DNA of 64,000 nucleotides from an uncultured Spirochaetaceae bacterium (lineage in GTDB: Bacteria > Spirochaetota > Spirochaetia > Sphaerochaetales > Sphaerochaetaceae). The notes below the pieces were generated by a model. It did no database searches and was not told where the DNA came from. It was given only the letters and a program-made list of their open reading frames with translations. The position numbers and the translations under genes were made by a program. Location of the stretch: NCBI GenBank assembly GCA_944392965.1, contig CALXYM010000004.1, forward strand, positions 1 to 64,000, read 5' to 3'. Of the stretch, positions 35,944 to 45,415 are shown in pieces (position 1 is the first letter of the stretch; each line of letters opens with the position of its first letter).

Positions 35944-36496
35944 GACAGAAAAATAATAATGGTAATTGCAAGAGTTGAAAGACAATTTATAATTTTAATC
36001 AAAAACTAAATTAGTCAATTAACAACAAAAAACTATAGGGATAATTCTATTAAATATCAAGATAGAATGATATTAGAGAATATATCTTCAAATATAAGAA
36101 GAACAGTAAAACTACGTAGACTGAGTTTCCTTTGTATCAATTCAGGTTCCAAGAAATTTACTGGAATAAGATAAATAAAGAAGTAATCTTGTGAGAATAG
36201 AAAAATTAGGATATTAGAAAGATATTCTCCTCCATTGTTTGCACGCAGAAAAATAGAGATTCCTTACAGATATGGAGAAAAAGGGTGAACACCTATTACC
36301 AAACTACTTTACATTATATGCATACATCTCTGACTGAATAAAGGTTTGAGGAAATTAAGAATCAAACAAAGGAATCATCATATAAAAAATTTTAACCCAC
36401 TGACTTAAAATTAGTATATTACCATAAAATTATAATAATGACTTATAAAAAAACAAATTCTCATGCATTGTTCTTATGAAAATCCATCGGACATGA
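35944..36496. other. AT-rich intergenic region
   Basis: About 550 nt of clearly lower GC than its surroundings, with stops in all frames. I see no gene, repeat or structured RNA. It precedes the orphan phage-type gene and may be part of the same transferred segment. Confidence 0.5.
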
Positions 36497-36502
36497 TATA
36501 CT
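36494..36502 (+). promoter_or_regulatory. Extended -10 promoter of the phage-type gene
   Basis: TGATATACT, an extended -10 element, 28 nt before the ATG at 36531, which itself has TAAGGAGAG upstream. No good -35. Confidence 0.45.
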
Positions 36503-36530
36503 AAAATCGCCTTGTAAGGAGAGAAACACA

Positions 36531-37439
36531 ATGATAGACACATCCTATCTTAATTTCATTTATAATATGATGATAAAAAAAATCGATGATGACCTGTCTC
36601 ACTATTATGATCTTCTTGAGGAATGTTCGGGAAAGGAAATTAGGCAGACAATTGAAAAAGACAAGTATTCCGATTGGAGAACATCAGAATCTATTTATGG
36701 ACAACTAGCTACGATGATTTCCTTACAGCCTCATAAATCAGAAGAATTGAGTGAGATTCTTCGTAAAGAAGCTATAAAAAAGAATATTGGGCACTTAAAT
36801 GAATTACGAAATGAAATTAAGAAATATTTTGAGTTCAAAATAAATGGAAAAGAAAAAGGTACAACTAATTCATTCTTATTTGATAGATTGGATTATTTAT
36901 TGCAAAAAGTATGGGATCCAGCCTGTTATCAGGAAATTAAATGGAATGACAATAAGCGAATTTTAAACGAACTCCGAACTACAGCAGTTATTGGTCTTGG
37001 CATTGGAGATCCGGAAACTACAGCAGAAGAAATTGCGAAAAACACTGGAGAAGATAAAAGAAAATGTAAGATATATATCAGGACAATAAACGCAGAAATT
37101 CAAAGTCTAGCGAATATTAACAACTATAAAAGATTTAAAGTGAAAAAATATCAAATTATAATAGCATATGATATAAGGACATGCGATAAATGCCAGCAAA
37201 TGGATATGAAAATATTCAATCTGGATGAGGCAAGAATAGGAAACAATTTTCCGCCATTTCATCCAGGTTGTCGTTGTGCAACTGTTCCATACAGGGAACC
37301 TGAAGAAATAGATTTGCCTGAATCAACAAAAATTGCAAGAGATAAAAAATGGAGAAATATATATATTCCAGAATCCATGACATACAAGGAATGGAAACAA
37401 AAATTCATTAACAACACCGAGCAAAACAATAATCCCTGA
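36531..37439 (+). CDS. Orphan phage head-morphogenesis (SPP1 gp7 / Mu F-like) protein
   Basis: 302 residues. The last 100 residues carry the minor-head-protein signature: YDIRTCDKCQQMDMKIFNLDEA, then FPPFHPGCRCATVPY, and a late TYKEWKQKF. The Cys pair plus HPGCRC may bind a metal. The N-terminal half is helical and unlike the genes around it. No portal, capsid or terminase genes are nearby, and the region is AT-rich, so it is either a prophage remnant or a repurposed gp7-domain protein. Good ribosome site AAGGAGAG. Confidence 0.8.
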   Translation: MIDTSYLNFIYNMMIKKIDDDLSHYYDLLEECSGKEIRQTIEKDKYSDWRTSESIYGQLATMISLQPHKSEELSEILRKEAIKKNIGHLNELRNEIKKYFEFKINGKEKGTTNSFLFDRLDYLLQKVWDPACYQEIKWNDNKRILNELRTTAVIGLGIGDPETTAEEIAKNTGEDKRKCKIYIRTINAEIQSLANINNYKRFKVKKYQIIIAYDIRTCDKCQQMDMKIFNLDEARIGNNFPPFHPGCRCATVPYREPEEIDLPESTKIARDKKWRNIYIPESMTYKEWKQKFINNTEQNNNP

Positions 37440-37725
37440 AAGGAAATTTATGAGTAAAATTTCTATTTGCATAGATACGCTATGCAAATCACAACTAGAG
37501 AGAATAGATTTAAAGTATCAAACCTTTCTTATTAGGGATTCTATGAAAATTGGCGTTATAACACCTTATTTCGTTTTTCTTAAAAAAGTTTATATTCTCT
37601 TCTGCTAGATAGTACATTAAGATTTGTAAGTAATACCCACTCTCCAGAAATATTCAAGAATCCAGCACCAAAAGTCTTGTAAGAAAAGCTCTTAGAGAAG
37701 GAAATAAAGAACCTAAAGTTTACTA
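37440..37725. other. AT-rich intergenic region with one strong hairpin
   Basis: No gene. Holds a perfect 10-bp hairpin ATTTGCATAG-ATACG-CTATGCAAAT at 37465-37489, just after the phage-type gene and without a T run. The rest is AT-rich with stops in all frames. Confidence 0.5.
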
Positions 37726-37770
37726 GACAAAAACTAGGGCTGCTTATAACCGCCTAGATTACAGCAACCC
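37726..37770 (-). terminator. ilvE terminator
   Basis: Minus strand GGGTTGCT / AGCAGCCC hairpin with a 17-nt loop, followed by TAGTTTTTG, 16 nt downstream of ilvE. Confidence 0.65.
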
Positions 37771-37785
37771 TTGCATAATTTAAAA

Positions 37786-38811
37786 TCAGCAGATCGTTCT
37801 TATCCAGCCTTCCGGAGCCTCGATCTCCCCTTCTTGAATTCCTACAATCGTCTCTCTGAGTTTTGCAGTCACAGGTCCCATCTTCTCCATTCCTGACGGG
37901 AAAGTAAGGGTGCCACCATCGTAATCCACTGCTCCTACCGGACTGATTACTGCAGCCGTTCCACAGAGTGCACACTCCGCAAAGTCCTTCACCTCGCTGA
38001 ATGGAACCACCCTCTCCTCCACTTTCAGTCCAAGATAATGCTCTGCGATATAGACGAGACTTCTTCTTGTTATAGAAGGAAGAATTGTATTGCTCTTGGG
38101 TGTGACGACGGTACCGTCTTTCGTGACAAAGAGGAAGTTAGCCCCTCCCGTCTCCTCGACATTCGTTCTTGTAGCAGCATCGAGATACATGTTCTCCGAA
38201 TATCCCATATCCTTCGCTACATGTCCCGGATAGAGGCTCATCGCATAGTTAAGTCCTGCCTTGATATCTCCTGTTCCATGTGGAGCTGCTCTGTCATACT
38301 GGCTTAAAAGGAGCCTTATCGGTTTGATTCCTCCCTTGAAGTATGGACCAACTGGAGTACAGAATACGCGGAACTCATACTCAGGAGCTGGTGCAACTCC
38401 TATTACAGAACCGGAACCGAAAAGACAGGGTCTTATATAAAGAGTCGCTCCCGTTCCATAGGGAGGAACCCATGCAGCATTCGCCTTTACAACCTCATCC
38501 ACGGCATGTAAGAACATTTCCTTGCTTACAGGTGGTATTAAGAGACGCTCTGCGGAGCTGATCAATCTCTCTGCATTCAGATCTGGACGGAACGTGACGA
38601 TCCTTCCATCCTTCGTAGTATACGCCTTAAGTCCCTCAAAACATGTCTGTGCATATTGAATGACTCCTGCACATTCACTCATGGTACAACTTGGGTCCGT
38701 AATAAGGGCTCCTTCATCCCATGCTCCATTCTTACAGTGTGCGACAAAACGGTAATCGGTAGGAATATAGCTGAAACTGAGATTGTTCCAGTCCAAGTTC
38801 TTCTTCTCCAT
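37786..38811 (-). CDS. ilvE: Branched-chain amino acid aminotransferase
   Basis: 341 residues, class IV PLP enzyme that interconverts Leu, Ile and Val with their keto acids. The Schiff-base Lys is in GTGDIKAGLNYA (near residue 180-190), with GAALITDP-like start and TNVEETGGANFLFV. Type II BCAT length. CAGGAGG lies before the ATG. Serves the same pathway as the ilv-leu operon at 1-4700 but stands apart. Confidence 0.95.
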   Translation of the reverse strand: MEKKNLDWNNLSFSYIPTDYRFVAHCKNGAWDEGALITDPSCTMSECAGVIQYAQTCFEGLKAYTTKDGRIVTFRPDLNAERLISSAERLLIPPVSKEMFLHAVDEVVKANAAWVPPYGTGATLYIRPCLFGSGSVIGVAPAPEYEFRVFCTPVGPYFKGGIKPIRLLLSQYDRAAPHGTGDIKAGLNYAMSLYPGHVAKDMGYSENMYLDAATRTNVEETGGANFLFVTKDGTVVTPKSNTILPSITRRSLVYIAEHYLGLKVEERVVPFSEVKDFAECALCGTAAVISPVGAVDYDGGTLTFPSGMEKMGPVTAKLRETIVGIQEGEIEAPEGWIRTIC

Positions 38812-38844
38812 AGGTACCTCCTGAAATATAAGAAAAAGATAGAC

Positions 38845-39246
38845 CTAAAGAAACTTATTTTCAACTAGATAAGAGGCTATCTTCTTATCAGAAGGTGCAA
38901 AATCGAGATTAGCAAGCGTCTTGGAATCTACCATCATCAACTCAGAATGGAAGTGAAGGACATAATCCGGCTTAGGAATGTCTATTAACATGGCTTTTAG
39001 ATGGTAAAGGGTGTTTTTATTCTCAAAATCAAAGGAGAGAATTTCCTTCTTCACGATTATGTCCACCTCCAGCTCTTCCCTGTATTCCCTTGTAAGCGTA
39101 TCCGCAACACTCTCTCCCCATCTGTTCTTTCCTCCAGGGAACTCCCACTTCTCAGAAATAGCACCACCTTCTATCCTCTTTGCCACAAGGACCTTTCCAT
39201 CTTTGATGAAGATGCCTGCCGTCGTTATTCTCTCAGTTTTCATCAT
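38845..39246 (-). CDS. Nudix hydrolase (MutT-like)
   Basis: 133 residues; Nudix box GGKNRWGESVADTLTREYREELEV near residues 38-61, with the two Glu of REYREELE as metal ligands. N-terminal AAGIFI-like strand (TAGIFIKDGKVLVAKR) matches MutT/CTP pyrophosphohydrolases that clean damaged nucleotides; substrate unproven. Two ATGs in tandem (39246, 39243) follow AGGAGG. Confidence 0.9.
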   Translation of the reverse strand: MMKTERITTAGIFIKDGKVLVAKRIEGGAISEKWEFPGGKNRWGESVADTLTREYREELEVDIIVKKEILSFDFENKNTLYHLKAMLIDIPKPDYVLHFHSELMMVDSKTLANLDFAPSDKKIASYLVENKFL

Positions 39247-39255
39247 AAGTCCTCC

Positions 39256-39657
39256 TCAGATCATTATAAATGAAGGAAAAAGAAGATGAAGAAAAAAACA
39301 GATTGAAAAAACCAGTCCTTTCCTGAAATAGGAATTAGACAGGAGGTCCCCCGTTATTATCACCTCGACGTCATCACTCTCGTCATCCATTTTCCGTATG
39401 AAGAAAGCAGCGTATATAAGGATCAGGGAAGGTATGAGATCGCCTAGGATACGAGGACCGGGATAGAGAGGAAAAAATAACATCAAAGTAGATATGAGAA
39501 GGATGGAATAGAATATTATCTGACGTGTCCTCTCATGTTTTCTCAATAACTGCTTGAATCTCAGAAGAAAGGACAGTTCAACCTTGTAAACTTCAAGGAA
39601 AGAAAGAAGAGCCACGGTGGCTAGAACTGCAAGTGATAATGGATAAAGCTGTATCAT
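39256..39657 (-). CDS. Membrane protein, unknown
   Basis: 133 residues with about four hydrophobic segments (LSLAVLATVALLSFLEVY, IIFYSILLISTLMLFFPLY, LIPSLILIYAAFFI, and GLVFSICFFLHLLF). No recognised family. Its start overlaps the nnrD stop (ATGA) and it ends 10 nt before the Nudix gene, so it is probably part of an operon nnrDE - this - Nudix. Confidence 0.7.
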   Translation of the reverse strand: MIQLYPLSLAVLATVALLSFLEVYKVELSFLLRFKQLLRKHERTRQIIFYSILLISTLMLFFPLYPGPRILGDLIPSLILIYAAFFIRKMDDESDDVEVIITGDLLSNSYFRKGLVFSICFFLHLLFPSFIMI

Positions 39658-40985
39658 CTGAGTCTCCCTACCTCATTTATGAGATCCAGGGAATCGTAAT
39701 ATCCGAGGTGTTCATGAGCCATTTTTCCTGCCATCTGATGGAGAATGACACCGTTCAGAGCAGCATCCAGAGGTTCCATACCTGAGGCGAGGAAAGCGGC
39801 TATTATCCCCGAAAGGACATCCCCACTTCCCGCGACGCCCAGACTTGGATTATTCCCCGGATAATAATAATGTGTATCCCCGTATGCAATCTCAACTATA
39901 CTTGATTTTCTCACTACGATGGCCCTGAGCGTCTTGGAAAGAACCCTTGCATCATCATCTACTCCAAGGCGCGATGTAAGTCTCCTCATCTCCCCCACAT
40001 GAGGGGTCAGAATGGCTCGGAAAGCAAAATCATCACCCCTTTCTATCTGCGTAAGGGCCTCTGCATCAAGAACCATGTTCCCCCTAAAATCAAGAAATGA
40101 TCTTTCTGCATCCTCTCCCCAGCCGGGACCGGAGAGAAGAGCTGAATATCTGGAATAATCCGGACTTCCGCTATTAACGATCAGAGGTGGATAATGAAGG
40201 GCAAGGTCAGTCAGTGTCTCCGTATTCAGAGTGACCAGACCACATCCAGCATGAAACGCCGCTTTTGCAGAGAGGAGCGCAGCCCCCTTATATGATGGAG
40301 ACCCAGCTTTTATCAGAAGATGTCCCCTCGTGTTCTTATAATCCGAACATTCGAATTCCTTTACATTGTAATCCCCATCTTCCAAGAGATAGGAATCAGG
40401 AGGGAATATGCTGATCTCTTCCTCAGGAAAACCGGGATTTGCAAGTATTATCCGTCCTGGTATATCGGAAGATAAAAGGTATTCCTCCTCTTTCAACATC
40501 GTGAACGTGACTGTGATATCCGCTTTCAGATAATAGGCAGAAGGAACATCAAGAGCGATCTTCATGGCTTTCATGGCGTTTATTCTGTCAAAAACGTTTT
40601 TCACATCATCTTTTAAAGGAGGATGATAGGAAGCACCATAGACAGCATCAATAATGACATCGTATCCTTCTAAATCAGATACGATACACTCAGAGGGAAT
40701 AAGAGTTCTAAGATGCCTATTCTCCTCACTTTTTCCAGCTTCCACATAATAAACGTCAGAGAAAAAACCATCCTCTCTCATAAGGAGGAAAAGGGCAAGT
40801 CCGTCAGCACCATTATTTCCAGAACCAACAAGGACAAGAACTCTCTTTTCCCTTATCCTGTTCCGTATCACGCCAAATGCGATTCTTGCCGCACTATTTA
40901 TGAGATCAAGGCTTTCAAGGCCGTACTTCTCTCTCATCGCCCTATCAAAATCATTAACCCTTCCCGCATTGTAAAGTTTCTTCAT
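39654..40985 (-). CDS. nnrDE: Bifunctional NAD(P)HX epimerase/dehydratase
   Basis: 443 residues; repairs hydrated NAD(P)H. N-terminal YjeF_N epimerase domain with VGSGNNGADGLAL near residue 53 and DVPSAYY; C-terminal ribokinase-like dehydratase domain (from about 215) with VGPGWG-like ALLSGPGWG, TPHVGEMRRL and the catalytic GVAGSGDVLSGIIAA. First gene of the minus-strand operon. Confidence 0.93.
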   Translation of the reverse strand: MKKLYNAGRVNDFDRAMREKYGLESLDLINSAARIAFGVIRNRIREKRVLVLVGSGNNGADGLALFLLMREDGFFSDVYYVEAGKSEENRHLRTLIPSECIVSDLEGYDVIIDAVYGASYHPPLKDDVKNVFDRINAMKAMKIALDVPSAYYLKADITVTFTMLKEEEYLLSSDIPGRIILANPGFPEEEISIFPPDSYLLEDGDYNVKEFECSDYKNTRGHLLIKAGSPSYKGAALLSAKAAFHAGCGLVTLNTETLTDLALHYPPLIVNSGSPDYSRYSALLSGPGWGEDAERSFLDFRGNMVLDAEALTQIERGDDFAFRAILTPHVGEMRRLTSRLGVDDDARVLSKTLRAIVVRKSSIVEIAYGDTHYYYPGNNPSLGVAGSGDVLSGIIAAFLASGMEPLDAALNGVILHQMAGKMAHEHLGYYDSLDLINEVGRLR

Positions 40986-41058
40986 GTCTTAAATATTACA
41001 TTAAAGTAAGAGAGGAGAGAAAGGTGGTTTTTCCATTCCCTGTTTCCAAACACATGTC

Positions 41059-41087
41059 TTGACTAGCTTTTCAATTTAATCTAGTTT
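41059..41087 (+). promoter_or_regulatory. Promoter of the thiamine transport operon
   Basis: TTGACT (41059-41064), 17-nt spacer, TAGTTT (41082-41087). Transcription would begin at about 41094, right at the riboswitch. Confidence 0.55.
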
Positions 41088-41090
41088 GTT

Positions 41091-41196
41091 AATGCCGGGG
41101 TGGCAACTTAGCCTGAGATCATACCCGTCAACCTGATCTGGATAATACCAGCGTAGGGAGCGACTAGTATCAAACTTAAGATTCTTCCCCGGAGCG
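41091..41196 (+). promoter_or_regulatory. TPP riboswitch (THI element)
   Basis: Canonical elements in order: CCGGGGTGG, CTGAGA, ACCCGT, AACCTGATCTGGATAATACC, AGCGTAGGGA. The later CTTCCCCGG (41187-41195) can pair with the 5' CCGGGG (41095-41100), and CTTCC could mask the GGAGG ribosome site at 41208; no T-rich terminator follows, so control is probably at translation. It would shut off thiBPQ when thiamine pyrophosphate is high. Confidence 0.95.
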
Positions 41197-41217
41197 ATTA
41201 ATTAAATGGAGGTAGAG

Positions 41218-42237
41218 ATGAAAAAAACTCTCGCTTTATTACTCGTTCTTATTTCAATCTTTTCAGCACTCTATGCAGAAGGCGCGACGGAAGCAGATGA
41301 CAACATCGTCACTGTCTACTCATATGACACCTTTGCTGGTGACTGGGGTCCAGGGGCTGAAGTTATTCCCGCTTTTGAAAAGGCTACTGGAATCAAGGTG
41401 AACCTCGTCAGTGCAGGAGATGCTGGGGAAATGCTGTCAAGAATCATCATGGAAGGAGATAGCTGCACGGCTGACGTGGTTCTTGGAATCACCGATGACA
41501 TGGCATACAGGGCATACGAGGCCGATATCCTCTCACCATATGATAGCCCGGTTCTTGAAACGATGGCGGACCATCTTAAGTTCGATCCGGAGAACCGTCT
41601 CCTCCCATTTGACTATGGTGTATTCTCATTTGTGATTGATACGGAGAGTGATATCCCGGTTCCGACATCACTGGAGGATCTTACAAGCGATGTGTATAAG
41701 GACAAGGTCATACTCATCGACCCAAGAACTAGCAGCGTCGGACTTGGACTTCTTATGTGGACATATAATGTTCTCGGTCCAGATGAATATCTCAACTGGT
41801 GGAAGGCCATGAGGGAGAACATGCTCACGATGGCAGATGGCTGGTCAAGCGCATACGGTCTTTTCACCGAGGGTGAGGCTCCTCTCGTAATAAGTTACAC
41901 GACAAGCCCCGTTTACCATGTATTGAACGAAGATACCACGAGATATCAGGCGGTCATCTTCGAAGAGGGACATCAGGAGACGATCGAAGGTGTCGGGATA
42001 CTCAAAAACGCAAAGCACAGAGAGAATGCGGAGGCATTCGTGGACTTCGTACTCACCGAAGGACAGAGGGACATTGCGGTACTTAACAGCATGTACCCTG
42101 TAAACAGCACGATAGAACTTCCAGATGCATACGAATATGCTCCAGAACCAGAAATCCTCTTTACAAGTGATAGCGATGTGGTGGAAAATCAACTTGATGA
42201 TATCCTTAATGACTGGATAGAGGTGATGACAAATTGA
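41218..42237 (+). CDS. thiB: Thiamine ABC transporter substrate-binding protein
   Basis: 339 residues; signal peptide (MKKTLALLLVLISIFSALYA), then a type II periplasmic-binding fold with VTVYSYDTF and the thiamine-binding RTSSVGLGLLMWTYNVLG region typical of ThiB/TbpA. The ATG at 41218 has GGAGGT 4-5 nt upstream. The riboswitch directly in front supports thiamine as ligand. Its stop overlaps the thiP start. Confidence 0.95.
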   Translation: MKKTLALLLVLISIFSALYAEGATEADDNIVTVYSYDTFAGDWGPGAEVIPAFEKATGIKVNLVSAGDAGEMLSRIIMEGDSCTADVVLGITDDMAYRAYEADILSPYDSPVLETMADHLKFDPENRLLPFDYGVFSFVIDTESDIPVPTSLEDLTSDVYKDKVILIDPRTSSVGLGLLMWTYNVLGPDEYLNWWKAMRENMLTMADGWSSAYGLFTEGEAPLVISYTTSPVYHVLNEDTTRYQAVIFEEGHQETIEGVGILKNAKHRENAEAFVDFVLTEGQRDIAVLNSMYPVNSTIELPDAYEYAPEPEILFTSDSDVVENQLDDILNDWIEVMTN

Positions 42238-43865
42238 GTAAGAAGAGGGCAAACGGAATGTATAGGGGCCTTGCTGCCCCCGCGTTATTGATATTGTTAT
42301 TTCTTTTTGCCCTCCCTCTCTATTTCACGTTTTCCACGGCGTTTGAAGGCGGATTCGAGACGATCAAATCCGTCTTTCTGAGCCCTTATTCCTATCGTCT
42401 GATAAGATTCACGCTGATTGAGAGCCTGCTATCTGCAATCCTTTCCTGTGCCATAGCACTACCCTTCGCGGCATTCTTTGCCAATCACGATTTCAGGTTC
42501 AGAAAGATGACGCTTGCCCTTTCTGCACTCTCTTTCACAATCCCATCCATACTCGTAGTTCTAGGTTTCGTAATCTTTTACGGCAATAACGGAGTATTGA
42601 ACAACATACTCAAATCGATATTCAACCTGAATGAGTCACCTGTCAGAATTCTGTATACATTCAGTGCCATCATACTTGCACACGTCTATCTGAACCTGCC
42701 TGTCGCATTCAATCTCATAACAAACGGATGGACGAGCCTTCCCCATGAGGAGGAAGCGGCAAGCTACACGCTGAAAAAAGGAAGATTCAAAACATTCCTG
42801 CTGATCACGCTGCCGAAACTCCGAGGTGTGATAGCAAATGCATTCATCATAATATTCCTCTTCTGCTTCTCCTCCTTCGCAATCGTGATGGTTCTTGGGG
42901 GAAGTCCTGAATACTCGACACTTGAAAGTGAGATATACAGGAGAGCTCATATTTCACTTGATTACAGTGGAGCAAGTGCGCTCTCAATATTCTCCTTTAT
43001 AATAACGACGATAGCACTCTCCCTTTCTTACATAGGAAGGAGAAGAGAAAGAATTGAAAGAGTTGACACTGGGTTGAAGAAGATAAAAAAGAAGGGGACA
43101 AAGTTACTTGCATTCATACTCACAAGCGCAATGCTTCTCTTCATTCTGCCACCGATGCTCAGTATACTCTACCGTTCATTCTTCGACAGGAACGGTGTGT
43201 TTTCTCTCGAGTCATGGTCACTCATCTTCTCCGCATCCTCTTTTCTATCCGCGATTCTGAACAGCTTGCTGATTGCGATAATAGCAGCAACACTCTCAAC
43301 TCTCCTAGCAGAAAACATCGCAATATACTCTGTGAAATGTAACAGCAGGCTTGCCCCTCTGTTCGCGACCCTTCCACTTGCAACGGGAAGCGTTACCCTT
43401 GGTCTGGGATATAATTTCTTAGCTTCTCATATCCCCTACTCCTCAATCTATCTGGATTATCTGATGATTCTTGCGACTCATCTCGTACTCTCAATTCCTT
43501 TTGCTATCCGGACGATACTTCCAGGGGCAAAGGAGATTCCAGAAAGGGTCTCAGAAGCATCCTACACACTTAAGAAGAAAAATTTTGAGACATACATGAT
43601 GACAGAACGTCCTCTTCTAAAAAGCTACAGAAGAAAGGCTTTTATATTCGCATTCGCACTCTCCCTTGGAGAAGTCAATGCAACACTCTCCCTTGGTGGA
43701 GGAAGGATCACGACACTGCCCATCATGATATACCGACTCATCGGAAGTTATAATTACCAGGGAGCAAGCGCCCTTGGCAGCGTTTTACTCATCCTCGCAT
43801 TCATCGTGTTCCTGCTCGGTGAGAGGATCGGAAAGAAGGAAAAAAGATGGAATACCTTGAGATAA
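42234..43865 (+). CDS. thiP: Thiamine ABC transporter permease
   Basis: 543 residues, a fused double permease with about 12 membrane helices and two EAA-type loops (EEAASYTLKKGRFKTFLLITLP and VSEASYTLKKKNFETYMM). The start is TTG at 42234, with GAGGTGAT 8 nt upstream and a 4-nt overlap with thiB; an ATG eight codons later is less likely. Overlaps thiQ by 19 nt. Confidence 0.93.
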   Translation: MSKKRANGMYRGLAAPALLILLFLFALPLYFTFSTAFEGGFETIKSVFLSPYSYRLIRFTLIESLLSAILSCAIALPFAAFFANHDFRFRKMTLALSALSFTIPSILVVLGFVIFYGNNGVLNNILKSIFNLNESPVRILYTFSAIILAHVYLNLPVAFNLITNGWTSLPHEEEAASYTLKKGRFKTFLLITLPKLRGVIANAFIIIFLFCFSSFAIVMVLGGSPEYSTLESEIYRRAHISLDYSGASALSIFSFIITTIALSLSYIGRRRERIERVDTGLKKIKKKGTKLLAFILTSAMLLFILPPMLSILYRSFFDRNGVFSLESWSLIFSASSFLSAILNSLLIAIIAATLSTLLAENIAIYSVKCNSRLAPLFATLPLATGSVTLGLGYNFLASHIPYSSIYLDYLMILATHLVLSIPFAIRTILPGAKEIPERVSEASYTLKKKNFETYMMTERPLLKSYRRKAFIFAFALSLGEVNATLSLGGGRITTLPIMIYRLIGSYNYQGASALGSVLLILAFIVFLLGERIGKKEKRWNTLR

Positions 43866-44842
43866 ACAATCTTAAAAAGAAATATGGAGATTTCTCACTC
43901 AACGTCAATTTCAGCGTCAAAGAAGGTGAGTTTCTCTGTCTTATCGGGCCGTCAGGATCAGGAAAAAGCACCATCCTCTCCCTCCTTACAGGACTTGAGG
44001 ATGCTGATGAGGGTATGATAATCCTCGACGGAGTGGATATAACGAATAAAAGTACCCAGGAGAGGAACATCGGCCTCGTATTCCAGGACTACGCCCTTTT
44101 TTCCAACATGAACGTCGAAAAGAACATCCAATATGGAATGAACAAGAAGAACAAGAGCAGCAATGAGATAAAGGAACAGACCGAGTTGCTGCTTGAATAT
44201 GTGGACCTGGTAGGATATGGCAAAAGGAAGGTGACATCACTCTCTGGAGGAGAGGCTCAACGTGTCGCACTTGCAAGGAGTCTGGCATCCGAACCTAAGA
44301 TCCTTCTTCTTGACGAGCCCCTCTCAGCTCTTGACGCACCTCTGAGAAAGAGGCTCAGAACTGTTATAAGGGATATACACAACAAGACGGGAATCACCAT
44401 GATATATGTCACACATGACAGAGAAGAGGCGTTCGCAATCTCCGACAGGATCATAATAATGAAGGATGGCCTGATCGCAGCTGATGGCACACCTGAGGCC
44501 CTCTACAACAAGCCGAACAGCGCATTCACCGCATCTTTTACAGGCGATGGTACGCTATTAGACGCATCCCTCTTTTTTCAGAACCAGAGCGGTTCCATAT
44601 TCTTCAGGCCAGAGAGTGTGATAATCTCAGATGAGCCTGTGAATCCGGAAATGTATCCATCGTACCTCGTGATAAACAACGTCAGGATAACAGGTGTCGA
44701 ATATACAGGTTCCCATTATCTGCTCTGTGTGGATTACAACGGTTCCTTCATCCTTGCTCTCTCACTTGTCAAACCTAGCAGGAACTACGTGAGCCTTCTT
44801 ATAAACGAGGAGAGTATATGCAGGATGCCTGCCTCGGTATAA
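43847..44842 (+). CDS. thiQ: Thiamine ABC transporter ATP-binding protein
   Basis: 331 residues; ABC ATPase with GPSGSGKST, VFQDYALFSNM, LSGGEAQRVALARSL and LLLDEPLSALD, followed by a C-terminal TOBE-like regulatory domain (about 240-331) that makes it longer than E. coli ThiQ. Energises ThiP. Last gene of the riboswitch operon, though no terminator is seen before the next gene. Confidence 0.94.
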   Translation: MEYLEINNLKKKYGDFSLNVNFSVKEGEFLCLIGPSGSGKSTILSLLTGLEDADEGMIILDGVDITNKSTQERNIGLVFQDYALFSNMNVEKNIQYGMNKKNKSSNEIKEQTELLLEYVDLVGYGKRKVTSLSGGEAQRVALARSLASEPKILLLDEPLSALDAPLRKRLRTVIRDIHNKTGITMIYVTHDREEAFAISDRIIIMKDGLIAADGTPEALYNKPNSAFTASFTGDGTLLDASLFFQNQSGSIFFRPESVIISDEPVNPEMYPSYLVINNVRITGVEYTGSHYLLCVDYNGSFILALSLVKPSRNYVSLLINEESICRMPASV

Positions 44843-44890
44843 TTTAACAGAACAAAGGGTTAAGGAATTAAAGAAGTAAGGAGGAACAAA

Positions 44891-45415
44891 ATGAAGAGAG
44901 TCATCTTTGTTTTAATAATCTTGCTTCTTTTTTCAGAGGTTCTCTTCGCAGTATCCTACACCGCCCTATTCTCCCTTTACGGAGGCCCAGGGTTTACGAA
45001 GGTGAAAAGTGATGATCTGCTGAGAACAAGTTACACACTCACATTTGAAGCTGAAGCGGCAGGGATATCATTCGGGAGGAACACGCTCTCCCTACCCCTT
45101 TCAGTCACATTCTTCTCAGATAGTCCACCATATGGCTATTACATGCTTAACAGTCATTTCGATTTAGCCCTTGGTCTTGCATACCGTTATGCGTTCACTT
45201 CCCTTTTTACATTGAAAGCAGGAGGAGGTATCACATACCGGATCTATCATGACATAGATGCCTCCGCAATCGCTTTTTACACATCAGTATCAGGAGAGTT
45301 CTATCCTGCGCAATACACTGCAATCATAATCCCTGTAAACTTATTTTTCACAAAGGATGAGATTGCTTTCAACATAGGCATCGGATGCCTGTTGCGAATA
45401 GGAGGCGGGAAATGA
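44891..45415 (+). CDS. Small outer-membrane beta-barrel-like protein
   Basis: 174 residues: signal peptide (VIFVLIILLLFSEVLFAVS), then alternating polar and aromatic strands (YTALFSLYGGPGFTKV, FDLALGLAYRYAFTSLFTLK, GGGITYRIYHDI) as in spirochaete barrel proteins. AAGGAGG lies 5 nt before the ATG. The stop overlaps the start of the caspase-like gene (ATGA), so the two are translated together. Confidence 0.7.
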   Translation: MKRVIFVLIILLLFSEVLFAVSYTALFSLYGGPGFTKVKSDDLLRTSYTLTFEAEAAGISFGRNTLSLPLSVTFFSDSPPYGYYMLNSHFDLALGLAYRYAFTSLFTLKAGGGITYRIYHDIDASAIAFYTSVSGEFYPAQYTAIIIPVNLFFTKDEIAFNIGIGCLLRIGGGK

